From an uncultured Pseudomonadota bacterium (lineage in GTDB: Bacteria; Pseudomonadota; Gammaproteobacteria; Methylococcales; Methylomonadaceae): 64,000 nucleotides of DNA. The position numbers were made by a program, and so were the translations under genes. The stretch lies in assembly GCA_903918375.1 (NCBI GenBank), contig CAIXED010000022.1, positions 1 to 64,000 on the forward strand. Direction: 5' to 3'. Position 1 is the stretch's first letter. Each line of letters begins with the position of its first letter. The notes under the pieces were generated by a model. It had not been told where the DNA came from. It did not search any database and saw only the letters and a program-made list of their open reading frames with translations. Shown one piece after another: positions 1-8,864 of this stretch.

Positions 1-760
1 GCTAGTGGCGACACAGTGACAGCAGCTCAAGAATACCTGAGCAAAGATGTCTTGGGTGAAGCTGCAAGCACTTTGCAGGTAAAATCTGGTTATAGCGTTA
101 AAGACAGTAGTAACTTTGATATGAGTGCTAACTACGACATTGCCACGCAAACTAGCGCGGGTAGCATTACCCCGAAAGCGGTGACTTTATCAGCCACTAA
201 AACCTATGACGGCAATTTAACCTTGAGCAATGGCCAGCTGACCATTGGCACCGGTATTGATGGTGAATCATTAGGTTTCAGTAGCGCGACGATACATAGT
301 AAAAATGTCGCTGATAACGCGATTAACTATGTTGATAGTGTCAACTTGATTGATGGTATCGGTGGTAAAGCCACTAACTATCAAGCCCCGTTACTGAGCG
401 AGGCTGCAGTTGGTATTAACAGTGTCAATTTAAGCAAAGCAGCATTAACCCTGAATGCCGTGACTGACACAAAAGTTTATGATGGTAATACCAGTTCTAA
501 CCAAGCGGTGACAGTGAGCGGGAATATCAGTGATGACACAGTGACAGCGTCTCAAGAATATCAGAGCAAAGATGTTTTGGGTGAAGGCGGCAGCACCTTA
601 CAAGTCAAAACCGATTACAGCATTAAAGACAGTAGTAATGTCGATATAAGCAGTAACTATGATGTTTCTACTCAAACTAGCATAGGTAGCATTACACCAA
701 AAGAGGTCACTTTAGGTAACGTGATTGCTGATAGTAAAGTTTATGATGGTAATACCGAGG
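1..760 (+). repeat. Internal repeats of the YDG unit (DTVTA-QEY-SKDVLGE...GSITPK...YDGN), two clear copies
   Basis: nt ~10-215 and ~535-760 encode near-parallel peptides (DTVTAAQEYLSKDVLGEAASTLQVK / DTVTASQEYQSKDVLGEGGSTLQVK). Confidence 0.8.
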
Positions 761-1218
761 CCAATATTAGTGCTGGCGAAATCAATGGCACTATTGCTGG
801 TGAAGTATTGAGTATCAGTGGTGTAGGCAGATTTGAGGATGCAAATATAGGTTCTGATAAGACGGTAACCGTTGAAAATGTCGCAACTTTAAATAAGCAC
901 GATGGTACGGGTTTATGGTCGAATTATCGTCTAAGTACAGTTGGAGAATTAACAGCCCTTGCTGATATTACAGAGCCAGCTCCTTCAGTATCTAATAGTG
1001 TTCCTACTGAGACTGATGTATTTGTTAAATATCCAGTAGAGTTGATTAATGTTAGATCTCCAGCTGCTTTGATAAATCCAGTGTCTGCTAATAATGCGAC
1101 AGAAACAGCTCTACCAAGTTTAACTAGAGATAAATCCAAAACTTCAACAAGTCCTGTATCAGTTAGTCGTCAAGATAAAACAGCAGCAGCTGTTGTTAGT
1201 CAGCATACAGGTAAATAG
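1..1218 (+). CDS. C-terminal part of a YDG-repeat filamentous exoprotein/adhesin (5' end outside window)
   Basis: Frame is open from base 1; repeated (K/T)xYDGN and GSITPK motifs typical of YDG/MBG domains; low-Cys, Ser/Thr/Asn-rich secreted composition. Confidence 0.8.
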   Translation, partial: ASGDTVTAAQEYLSKDVLGEAASTLQVKSGYSVKDSSNFDMSANYDIATQTSAGSITPKAVTLSATKTYDGNLTLSNGQLTIGTGIDGESLGFSSATIHSKNVADNAINYVDSVNLIDGIGGKATNYQAPLLSEAAVGINSVNLSKAALTLNAVTDTKVYDGNTSSNQAVTVSGNISDDTVTASQEYQSKDVLGEGGSTLQVKTDYSIKDSSNVDISSNYDVSTQTSIGSITPKEVTLGNVIADSKVYDGNTEANISAGEINGTIAGEVLSISGVGRFEDANIGSDKTVTVENVATLNKHDGTGLWSNYRLSTVGELTALADITEPAPSVSNSVPTETDVFVKYPVELINVRSPAALINPVSANNATETALPSLTRDKSKTSTSPVSVSRQDKTAAAVVSQHTGK

Positions 1219-1258
1219 AGTTAGCTAACGATTAGTATATTGTAACTGAGTTGCAAAA

Positions 1259-1282
1259 GCCGCCAGCTGAAAACTGGCGGCC
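1259..1282. terminator. Perfect inverted repeat (GCCGCCAG-N7-CTGGCGGC), possible terminator after the adhesin
   Basis: 8 bp stem 40 bp downstream of the stop; no clear U-tract. Confidence 0.45.
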
Positions 1283-1654
1283 GAAATCGTAAAAACGTAC
1301 GACATAGGCGCCATGTGAACCTCGTAAAATGCCCTGAGGGCTTTCTGAGAAGTATGCGAAAAGGTCTGTTGAGTTGCCTCTACTACTAATGCCAGTCAGT
1401 CATTTATTGCTTGTGGGCCCAATCTATAAAATCATAACTTTGAAGTAGAACGACCTGAATAAAAATCGGGGGCGGATATTGTCTATGTATTGACTGGTGA
1501 TGGTTGGTTGTCTTGTTGTGATTTGGTAACTCAAACCCGTGAGCTTATTGGTCTGTTAGGCTTTGATGATGGGGCTTTGCGACTAGAGCGTGTTGAGCTT
1601 ATTTGTATCTGAGCTACAACTTAAAAGTTGTGGTGGTGTTGGTGGGTAACGACG

Positions 1655-1790
1655 AGCATAAAAAAAACCGCTAAGCCTTATGACTTGCAGGTTTCTGTAT
1701 TTCTTAGGATTTCCTAAGGTTTTTCGTTGGTACGGAAACAGGGAACGAATCCTGCTTGTTGCGCGGCCACGCTATCCGGTTGAGTGAATT
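1655..1790 (-). pseudogene. Degenerate tRNA 3' end plus terminator copy; att-like remnant of the tRNA-Leu locus
   Basis: 1658-1733 aligns with 3980-4054 (CCGCTAAGC..ACTTGC.GGTTTCTGTAT....TTTTCGTTGGTAC); the minus strand next to it reads like a decayed T-arm ending in CCA. Confidence 0.6.
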
Positions 1791-1927
1791 ATATTGATAA
1801 AGTCGCTTTTTAAGTCGTCATTGTGATTTTTTCGCTTGATAAGCTTAAATCTCCCCCAATTCCCCACAAAAAAATAATAGGTAGTAGTATTTTTTAGAAC
1901 CAGCCTTTGATTGCTGGATGATAGAAA

Positions 1928-1951
1928 CAAAAAAGCCCCAAACGGGGCTTT
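1928..1951 (-). terminator. Rho-independent terminator of the small membrane ORF pair
   Basis: AAAGCCCC-GTTT-GGGGCTTT followed by TTTTG on the minus strand, just after the stop at 1972. Confidence 0.8.
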
Positions 1952-1971
1952 ATCATTAGTTTTGGCTTTTG

Positions 1972-2274
1972 TTATTTTGTTTTAAACAGTTCGCCTAATA
2001 TAAAAAAAATTCCAATACCGCCAGCAAGGCCAAGGCCAAGGCTAAGCTTTGCTGATGTCATAAGCTCTTGCATGAGTTGACTAGAAAACACTGAACCTAT
2101 CATAAGGCCAAAAGGTACTAGGGATGCACCATTTAACAGGTCATTTATTGATTCTCTAGTATTAAAACAAGAGTCACTGCCGTTGATCTTTCTAGCAGCG
2201 GCTTTAACTAATATTGCCAAAGCACCAAAGCCGATAGAAAACATATCTACGGCATTCCCATCGAACTCAATCAA
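1972..2274 (-). CDS. Hypothetical small membrane protein (100 aa)
   Basis: ORF with C-terminal Gly-rich TM helix; start overlaps the stop of the upstream ORF (ATGA). Confidence 0.55.
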   Translation of the reverse strand: MIEFDGNAVDMFSIGFGALAILVKAAARKINGSDSCFNTRESINDLLNGASLVPFGLMIGSVFSSQLMQELMTSAKLSLGLGLAGGIGIFFILGELFKTK

Positions 2275-2522
2275 ATGAAATGCCTTGCTTTTGCTAAAAA
2301 CACGGCAGCAGTTCCCAATATTGCACCTAGTTCATCATGGTGAGGAAAGTGGAACAGTAAGCCCATTACGGCAACACCCAAGATAGCGCCGCCCATTGAT
2401 AATCTGATCGTTTGCAGACTAAGTAAATTCGTTGATTGATTGACTTTTGATCTCATCACATTGTTACACATGCGAAACTTTGCAGAATTTTTAACCGCTT
2501 TTCTCATGTGAATGCCTCCCAA
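2271..2522 (-). CDS. Hypothetical small membrane protein (83 aa; start may be internal)
   Basis: ORF with predicted TM segments, ATGA-coupled to the next ORF. Confidence 0.5.
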   Translation of the reverse strand: MGGIHMRKAVKNSAKFRMCNNVMRSKVNQSTNLLSLQTIRLSMGGAILGVAVMGLLFHFPHHDELGAILGTAAVFLAKARHFI

Positions 2523-2618
2523 TTGTTTTTAAAAATTTTATCACAGCCAATATAAGCCTAGTTAGACTTAATAAACATTAATAAACCCCAGTAAAACAGT
2601 TTTTGGCGAATTATTTAA

Positions 2619-3875
2619 TCATCCGGCCTTGTGCTTAAACGGTAGAACGGTAGCCCCAGCTTTCAAGCTATCCAGATAATCCGCCCAGCTTTGCATCATC
2701 CGGCGGCGTTCTTCAAGATATTGAGCGCGATTGTAAGCGGCTCTAACGGCATCCTTTGGCGCGTGGGATAGTTGGCGTTCAATTGCATCAGGACTCCATC
2801 CCTGTTCGTTCAATAACGTGCTGGCTACAGTTCGGAACCCATGAGCGGACATAGTTTCCTTGTCATAACCTAGCCGCCTTAACGCCGATCTAATCGCGCC
2901 ATCTGACATTGATTTACCATTGTCATCTCGACATGGAAAAATATATTGCTGATTGCCAGTAAGCGGTTTAATGGCTTCTAGTATCTCAACGACTTGAGTA
3001 GATAGCGGCACAATATGATGAAAATCCACCTTACTAACAATAGGCCGCCACTCTTTAGCCTCCAAATCAATATCATCCCAAAGCATTTGCCGTATTTCGC
3101 CGAGTCTTTGAAATAGTAGCGGCGACAATCTAAAAGCCATTCTAACGATAAAAGTACCGTGATAATTTTGAATATCTCGAAGTAATTTACCGACTAGCTT
3201 AGGGTCGATAATTGCCGCATTGTGTTTAACCTTATGGGCTGGAATCTGCTTTGCTACAGGATGTGCTGGGTTGAATTCGGCTAGGTTATGAACAATGGCG
3301 TAATCAAATATTGATGTTATTTCAGCGTGTAGTCTGTGGGCTGTTTCAAGTTGCTGTTTATCAATTAAGGGTTTTAATGCCGCCAAGATTTCAAACGATT
3401 TGATTTCAGTAATTGATTTATTGGCAAGGGTAGGGAAGGCGTGGGTTTTAATTCGGCTGACTTTTTTGATATGGGTTTGAGGCTTGGTTAGATGCTCAAG
3501 TGATTTAAGCCATTGTTGGGCAACGTCGGCAAAACTGCCCAGTACGGGTAAACCTGCTTTTATTCGGTCGGTATTTTGTTGGTTTTGTTGAATAGTTTGT
3601 TTAACTGCTTTTCGCTTATCGGCTGGATTTATGCCGCTGTTAATATTTTCTCTAGCTATGGTCGCTTGTTGTCTGGCTGATTCCAAACTGGTAGCCGGAT
3701 AATTGCCAAACGCTATTTTGTACCTTTTGCCTTCAAAGGTATAAACAAAACGCCATAACTTTGAGCCTTTGGCATTGATGTGTAAAGCAAGGCCGCTACC
3801 GTCGTTAATACTGTAATCTTTTTCTTTCGGCTTAGCTGTTCTGTAAACCAAGTCTTTATTGAGTTTCTCAGCCAC
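2619..3875 (-). CDS. Tyrosine recombinase/integrase, P4 family (DUF4102-type N-terminus)
   Basis: N-terminus 'DLVYRTAKPKEKDYSINDGSGLALHINAKGSKLWRFVY' plus catalytic 'SAHGFRTVASTLLNEQGW' and 'QLSHAPKDAVRAAYNRAQY'. Confidence 0.95.
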   Translation of the reverse strand: MAEKLNKDLVYRTAKPKEKDYSINDGSGLALHINAKGSKLWRFVYTFEGKRYKIAFGNYPATSLESARQQATIARENINSGINPADKRKAVKQTIQQNQQNTDRIKAGLPVLGSFADVAQQWLKSLEHLTKPQTHIKKVSRIKTHAFPTLANKSITEIKSFEILAALKPLIDKQQLETAHRLHAEITSIFDYAIVHNLAEFNPAHPVAKQIPAHKVKHNAAIIDPKLVGKLLRDIQNYHGTFIVRMAFRLSPLLFQRLGEIRQMLWDDIDLEAKEWRPIVSKVDFHHIVPLSTQVVEILEAIKPLTGNQQYIFPCRDDNGKSMSDGAIRSALRRLGYDKETMSAHGFRTVASTLLNEQGWSPDAIERQLSHAPKDAVRAAYNRAQYLEERRRMMQSWADYLDSLKAGATVLPFKHKAG

Positions 3876-3979
3876 TATCCCCCCTAAGTGTTACCTTTTT
3901 TGGGGTGATTATACGAAGGTAACAAAAAAGGTAACAGTTTGGGCTGTATTTTGTTGGTTTTCGTTGATTTTCTTTGAAC

Positions 3980-4018
3980 AATAAAAAACCCGCTAAGCTA
4001 GATAACTTGCGGGTTTCT
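3980..4018 (-). terminator. Terminator of tRNA-Leu
   Basis: Minus strand AACCCGC...GCGGGTTTTTTATT downstream of the tRNA. Confidence 0.7.
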
Positions 4019-4049
4019 GTATGTATTTGTACTTCTTTGATCTTTTCGT

Positions 4050-4134
4050 TGGTACCGAGGGTCGGAATCGAACCGACACTCCTTTCGGAACCGGATTTTG
4101 AATCCGGCGCGTCTACCAGTTTCACCACCCCGGC
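4050..4134 (-). tRNA. tRNA-Leu(CAA)
   Basis: Minus strand GCCGGGGTGGTGAAACTGGTAGACGCGCCGGATTCAAAATCCGGTTCCGAAAGGAGTGTCGGTTCGATTCCGACCCTCGGTACCA: class II tRNA, anticodon loop TTCAAAA, CCA encoded. Confidence 0.96.
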
Positions 4135-4184
4135 AACGAAAGATCACATTATAGGGCCCTTTTTATATTTTGCCAAGCTTTTTA

Positions 4185-5033
4185 TTACGCTGCTATGACA
4201 AAAGCGGCTTTTAGCTTTTTCATGGCGTTTTGTTCAAGCTGTCTAATCCGTTCTGCAGACACGTTGTAACGGGCCGCCAAATCATGCAATGTTAATTTTT
4301 CTTCACTCAACCAACGGCTAGTCAAAATATCACGACTACGATCATCGAGATTTTCCAGCGCATCCATCAGTAAATCTTCCTGACGCATTTCCCAGTTACT
4401 ATTTTCCAGAATCACCGCAGGATCGGCACCGTGCTGTTCCAAATAAGCGATAGGTGCAATGCCGGTATCATCATCATCACTGGGTTCTAAGCTGACATCG
4501 TGGCCATCCAGTCGGCGTTCCATTTCATAAACGGTCTTAACATCAACATCCAAGTTTTCCGCAATCGCTTCAGCATCATCGGGTGATAAGGTGCTGGTAT
4601 CTTTTTTCATCTTGCGTAGATTGAAAAACAGCTTACGTTGGGCTTTTGTCGTCGCTACTTTCACCATGCGCCAGTTTTTAATCACATATTCGTGAATTTC
4701 GGCTTTGATCCAATGCACAGCGAAAGACACTAAACGCACACCCATGTCAGGATCAAAACGCTTAACTGCTTTCATCAAGCCTATATTGCCTTCTTGCACG
4801 ATGTCTGCCAACGGCAAACCATAGCCGGAAAAGCCCCGAGCAATGTGCGCCACAAAGCGTAAATTGGACATAACCAATTGCCGAGCCGCTTCCAAATCAT
4901 CGTAATCACGATAGCGAACAGCGAGCTCATGTTCTTGCTCAGCGCTGAGTCTTGGCATCCGCGCTATTAAATTAAGGTAAGAATCAAAGGTTCCGACCGA
5001 TAAATTGATCGGCAAAGCTAAAGAATGGTTCAT
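4185..5033 (-). CDS. rpoH: RNA polymerase heat-shock sigma factor RpoH (sigma-32)
   Basis: sigma70 regions 2 and 4; 'ADIVQEGNIGLMKAVKRFDPDMGVRLVSFAVHWIKAEIHEYVIKNWRMVKVATTKAQRKLFFNLRK' (RpoH box); start assigned to MNHSLALP. Confidence 0.95.
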   Translation of the reverse strand: MNHSLALPINLSVGTFDSYLNLIARMPRLSAEQEHELAVRYRDYDDLEAARQLVMSNLRFVAHIARGFSGYGLPLADIVQEGNIGLMKAVKRFDPDMGVRLVSFAVHWIKAEIHEYVIKNWRMVKVATTKAQRKLFFNLRKMKKDTSTLSPDDAEAIAENLDVDVKTVYEMERRLDGHDVSLEPSDDDDTGIAPIAYLEQHGADPAVILENSNWEMRQEDLLMDALENLDDRSRDILTSRWLSEEKLTLHDLAARYNVSAERIRQLEQNAMKKLKAAFVIAA

Positions 5034-5073
5034 TGTGCCTCCGATTTGAATCAAAAATAGTAATGACCGAATT

Positions 5074-5100
5074 CTAGCACTCGTTAGCATCGAGTGCTAA
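5074..5100. promoter_or_regulatory. CIRCE operator (HrcA binding site) upstream of rpoH
   Basis: CTAGCACTC-GTTAGCATC-GAGTGCTAA: matches TTAGCACTC-N9-GAGTGCTAA with one mismatch, exact 9 bp spacer, ~41 bp before the rpoH start. Confidence 0.9.
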
Positions 5101-5225
5101 TAGTTTAATTAATCGCAGCGAATCATTGAATTATCTAGGCTTCAACCGAGGATGGTGCTTTGCTCACAGGCGCCAAAGCCGCTAAAATGGCAACATATTC
5201 TCTAAACTCTAGGCCAATAATCATC

Positions 5226-6893
5226 ATGTCAGCTACTGATAGCCCTGTTTCATCGAATTTTATCCGCCATATTATTGCTGCTGATTTGGCGTCCAATAAA
5301 AACCAAGGCAAAGTTGCCACTCGTTTTCCGCCAGAACCAAACGGCTATTTACACATCGGCCACGCTAAATCGATTTGCTTAAACTTTACCTTGGCCGCTG
5401 AAAATAACGGCACCTGTAATCTACGTTTTGACGATACCAATCCCGAAAAAGAAAGCATTGAATACATGGAGTCGATTGAGCGCGATGTCGCTTGGTTGGG
5501 CTTTAAATGGGCTGGCAAATACCACGCCTCAGATTATTTTGAACAACTCTATCAATACGCCGTTCAACTGATTAAACAAGGCGATGCCTATGTTGATAGC
5601 TCAACAGCGGAACAAATGCGCCTTGATCGCGGCACTTTAACCGAGCCTGGCGTCGAAAGCGCAGACCGCAGCCGTTCCATCGAAGACAATTTGGATTTAT
5701 TCGCCCGTATGCGTGCCGGTGAATTTGCCGATGGTCAATATGTGCTTCGCGCCAAAATTGACATGGCATCGCCCAACATCAATCTGCGCGACCCAACCAT
5801 TTACCGGATTCGCCGTGTTCATCACCAACGCACTGGTGATGCTTGGTGTTTGTACCCCATGTACGATTACACCCACTGCATTTCAGACGCTATCGAAGGC
5901 ATTACCCATTCGATTTGCACCCTAGAATTTGAAGACCATCGTCCACTTTACGATTGGGTTCTCGACAAATTACAAACCCCAGCCCATCCGCAACAAATCG
6001 AATTTGCGCGTTTACAGCTTGAATACACCATCGTCAGCAAGCGTAAATTATTGCAATTAGTCACCGAAAACCACGTTAACGGTTGGAATGACCCAAGAAT
6101 GCCCACCATCGCTGGCCTTCGTCGTGCCGGCTTTACCCCAGCCGCGATTCGCGAATTTTGCGAGCGTATTGGTGTCACCAAAAACAACTCATGGATTGAA
6201 ATGGGGGTTTTGGAAAACTGCATCCGCGAAGACTTAAACGCAAACGCACCGCGAGCCATGGCAGTGTTAAGACCATTAAGAGTAGTGATCGAAAACTGGG
6301 AACAGGGCAAAACCGAAACTTACCAAATCGCCAATCACCCACAACAGCCAGAGCAAGGCCATCGTGAAGTGCCGTTCTCAAAAGTGATTTTGATCGAACA
6401 AGACGATTTTGAAGAAACCCCACCCAAAGATTTCAAACGCTTAATTCCCGGTGGTGAAGTGCGTTTGCGCGGCTCTTATGTAATCAAATGCGAACAAATT
6501 ATTAAAGACGACAACGGCAACATCGTTGAATTGCGTTGCAGTTACGATCCCGCTACCTTGGGCAAAAATCCAGAAGGCCGCAAAGTAAAAGGCGTGATTC
6601 ACTGGGTTTCCGAAGCCCATGCAATTCCTGCCGAGCTACGTTTATATGACCGCCTATTCAGTCATCCAAATCCAGACACACTCGACAACTTCCTCGATGG
6701 CATCAATCCTAATTCGCTAGAAGTATTAAGCGATTGCCGCGTCGAAGCCAGCCTAGCGAATGCCAGCCCAGAAAGCCGTTTTCAATTTGAACGTACCGGC
6801 TATTTTTGCTTGGATGCTGATAGCACGGCTGAAAAGTTGGTGTTCAATCGCACCGTTACTCTGCGTGATAGTTGGGGGAGTGGGCAGGTGTAA
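5226..6893 (+). CDS. glnS: Glutaminyl-tRNA synthetase
   Basis: Class I motif '[18 protein letters not shown]', 'VVSKRKL'-like KMSKS equivalent '[11 protein letters not shown]'; start at ATG 5226 ([12 protein letters not shown]). Confidence 0.96.
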   Translation: MSATDSPVSSNFIRHIIAADLASNKNQGKVATRFPPEPNGYLHIGHAKSICLNFTLAAENNGTCNLRFDDTNPEKESIEYMESIERDVAWLGFKWAGKYHASDYFEQLYQYAVQLIKQGDAYVDSSTAEQMRLDRGTLTEPGVESADRSRSIEDNLDLFARMRAGEFADGQYVLRAKIDMASPNINLRDPTIYRIRRVHHQRTGDAWCLYPMYDYTHCISDAIEGITHSICTLEFEDHRPLYDWVLDKLQTPAHPQQIEFARLQLEYTIVSKRKLLQLVTENHVNGWNDPRMPTIAGLRRAGFTPAAIREFCERIGVTKNNSWIEMGVLENCIREDLNANAPRAMAVLRPLRVVIENWEQGKTETYQIANHPQQPEQGHREVPFSKVILIEQDDFEETPPKDFKRLIPGGEVRLRGSYVIKCEQIIKDDNGNIVELRCSYDPATLGKNPEGRKVKGVIHWVSEAHAIPAELRLYDRLFSHPNPDTLDNFLDGINPNSLEVLSDCRVEASLANASPESRFQFERTGYFCLDADSTAEKLVFNRTVTLRDSWGSGQV

Positions 6894-6935
6894 ACTTAAT
6901 GATCACTGATTTAGTTTGATTCCACGAGGATTTCC

Positions 6936-7484
6936 ATGCTGCCCAAGTTTATTACCGTGATACTTATGCTTAGCCTTGCGTCGAATAGTTGCTTTGCTGA
7001 TGAAGCTGAAGATCAAGCAAATTCATTCGCCAGTATTTATGCTTCGCTCTGCCTGAAGAACTTAACAAATCTTGGAGCTCTTCGAGAACAACTCAAGCAG
7101 GTGCCCGCACTTCCTCAAGAAAAGGCTGAGCACTTCTTGGCAGGTAATATCGGCGACGCTTGGCCAGTTCCAGACAAAAACGGGGTGTTTGTGCTTGCTC
7201 TTCTTAGAGATAAACCCATCTGCCTTGTTTATGGACGCAGGGCAAATAGTGAGGTAGCAAGGAAGTTGTTCACCGATCTAGTCACAAACGCGCCATCACC
7301 TTTGACTACCAAGCAAGTCTTAAACGAGAAGGCTCAAACCACTGCAAACGGTGAAATTCAAACCGTATCGTACGATTGGTCAGTTCCGAACGCACCGAAA
7401 AACTTGCTGTTCACTCTTAGTACAGCCGCTTCGGAAACCGCAGACATTCAAGTGCTTGGTTCAGCGGCAATCGTGAGCCCATAG
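6936..7484 (+). CDS. Hypothetical secreted protein (182 aa)
   Basis: Signal peptide 'MLPKFITVILMLSLASNSCFA'; upstream GAGGA. Confidence 0.7.
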   Translation: MLPKFITVILMLSLASNSCFADEAEDQANSFASIYASLCLKNLTNLGALREQLKQVPALPQEKAEHFLAGNIGDAWPVPDKNGVFVLALLRDKPICLVYGRRANSEVARKLFTDLVTNAPSPLTTKQVLNEKAQTTANGEIQTVSYDWSVPNAPKNLLFTLSTAASETADIQVLGSAAIVSP

Positions 7485-7530
7485 TTGGCGGAGGTTTTTT
7501 AATTATGCTTATTCTCTACAAGCAGGAATA

Positions 7531-7652
7531 CTAAACCTAGTGCCAATTTACTGTGTTGAAAAAGAGTTTTTTGTAGGTGCGAATTTATTCGCATTGTTCA
7601 ACGTCTAATTGTGCGAATAAATTCGCACCTACAATACAAATCACGATGCTAG
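7531..7652. repeat. 122 bp direct repeat copy A with central palindrome (GTAGGTGCGAATTTATTCGCA...)
   Basis: ~94% identical to 8743-8864; internal inverted repeat TTGTAGGTGCGAATTTATTCGCA / TGCGAATAAATTCGCACCTACAA. Confidence 0.95.
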
Positions 7653-7706
7653 TGCCGGTGTTATTTCAACATATAGTCAATTTACTCAAGCCCATTCACT
7701 TCAGCA

Positions 7707-8741
7707 ATGTACGCAAACACTAAAAGCCGAATAATTTCTTGCGGCTGTTATTTATTTCTAAGCTCTTTGCTTGTTTTTAGTGAAGTGCTGTTAGCCGACT
7801 CTTCAAATGACTTTTGTCGCTCGTTAGATTTACATCAAGCTCACAAACTCTTGCGACCTTTGACTCAAGGGCAACGTAATACGCTCGATCTAAGCAAAAT
7901 TGATTGGCTCAATCCATCACCAGATCGTCAAATCAATGATTTGTTGGTAATTGATGCAGATAATGATGTACAGGACGACTTAATCGTCTCTGTTATCGAG
8001 GGTTCAGGACATTACGGCTACATGCGGGTGTATGGCATCTCGCAAAATGCAAATACTGCTGACCAACTTGTTGATAAAGGAAGCGTAGAGTTAGGCGTTT
8101 ATAAAGAGCCAGAATTTATCCGTATTGGCGAAACAAATTATCTGTTGTCATTAACGGAATCACAGGATGCTCAGCTTAGCCAGATTGAAAAAAAAGCTAA
8201 TGCTTATCAACTAAAAACGCTATGTAGAAATCAAGCCGAACTAAAGCTGAAAACCCAATGTCGCCACCCTGCCTGTGAAAAATTGACACAACTTGTTGAA
8301 ACGCCTGATTCCAATCAAGCATTTGTTGATTTTTCTTGGATGTTGCCTTCTAACCCACCCATGGGCCTTTCAGTTTATTTTTCACCACAGTGGAAGCAGG
8401 GCGAGGTTGATAACGCTGGGATAAATATCAATCAAGCTAAGGAGACTAGGCGTTTACAAGGTATTTTTGACGAGCAATCAGCGAGTTTGAGTCAACAGTT
8501 GCAACGAACCGTTAAATTGCCACAGCAAGGCGAATTTTTTCTATTTCAGGCTCATGGTAACAGAACGTATTGGGCTTGGGATTTAGGTACGCCCCCACTG
8601 GGTAATGCGATTCACCTTCTCTATACCAACAGCCATAAATCTGACTATATCGGAACGGTGCAGATAGAACGTCATGAGTCATTGAAACCGTGTCAGGCTA
8701 ATTGCATTACACCATTGTCAGTAATGTCATCAACCTACTGA
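7707..8741 (+). CDS. Hypothetical secreted protein (344 aa)
   Basis: Long ORF with hydrophobic N-terminus/signal; bracketed by direct repeats. Confidence 0.65.
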   Translation: MYANTKSRIISCGCYLFLSSLLVFSEVLLADSSNDFCRSLDLHQAHKLLRPLTQGQRNTLDLSKIDWLNPSPDRQINDLLVIDADNDVQDDLIVSVIEGSGHYGYMRVYGISQNANTADQLVDKGSVELGVYKEPEFIRIGETNYLLSLTESQDAQLSQIEKKANAYQLKTLCRNQAELKLKTQCRHPACEKLTQLVETPDSNQAFVDFSWMLPSNPPMGLSVYFSPQWKQGEVDNAGININQAKETRRLQGIFDEQSASLSQQLQRTVKLPQQGEFFLFQAHGNRTYWAWDLGTPPLGNAIHLLYTNSHKSDYIGTVQIERHESLKPCQANCITPLSVMSSTY

Positions 8742-8742
8742 G

Positions 8743-8864
8743 CTAAACCTAGTGCCAATTTGCTATGTTGAAAAAGAGTTTTTTGTAGGTGCGAATTTAT
8801 TCGCATTGTTGATCGTTTAATTGTGCGAATAAATTCGCACCTACAATACAAACCACGATGCTAG
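8743..8864. repeat. 122 bp direct repeat copy B, overlapping the start codon of the fructosamine kinase gene
   Basis: Same 122 bp unit as 7531-7652; 3' end 'CACGATGCTAG' contains the ATG at 8858. Confidence 0.95.

Larger units (their letters stand above)
1733..4050. mobile_element. Mini integrative element (integrase + two small membrane ORFs) inserted at tRNA-Leu
   Basis: P4-type integrase adjacent to tRNA 3' end; direct repeats at both ends. Confidence 0.6.

Noticed and set aside
1480-1611. Open frame '...VYVLTGDGWLSCCDLVTQTRELIGLLGFDDGALRLERVELICI*'
   Set aside because: Coding-like composition but no start codon and no family I can name; possibly a gene remnant, too weak to list as a feature
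3868-4128. 86 aa minus-strand ORF starting MVKLVDAPDSKSGS
   Set aside because: Translation of the tRNA-Leu gene and its flank; a well-known spurious ORF type
3974-4198. 74 aa plus-strand ORF 'VPRVGIEPTLLSEPDFESGA'
   Set aside because: Antisense translation through the tRNA gene; spurious
5572-6423. Several ORFs on both strands inside glnS
   Set aside because: Shadow ORFs of a strongly coding gene
7531-8864. Considered as a CRISPR or insertion sequence because of repeats
   Set aside because: Only two copies, no spacers, no transposase; better described as a palindromic direct repeat
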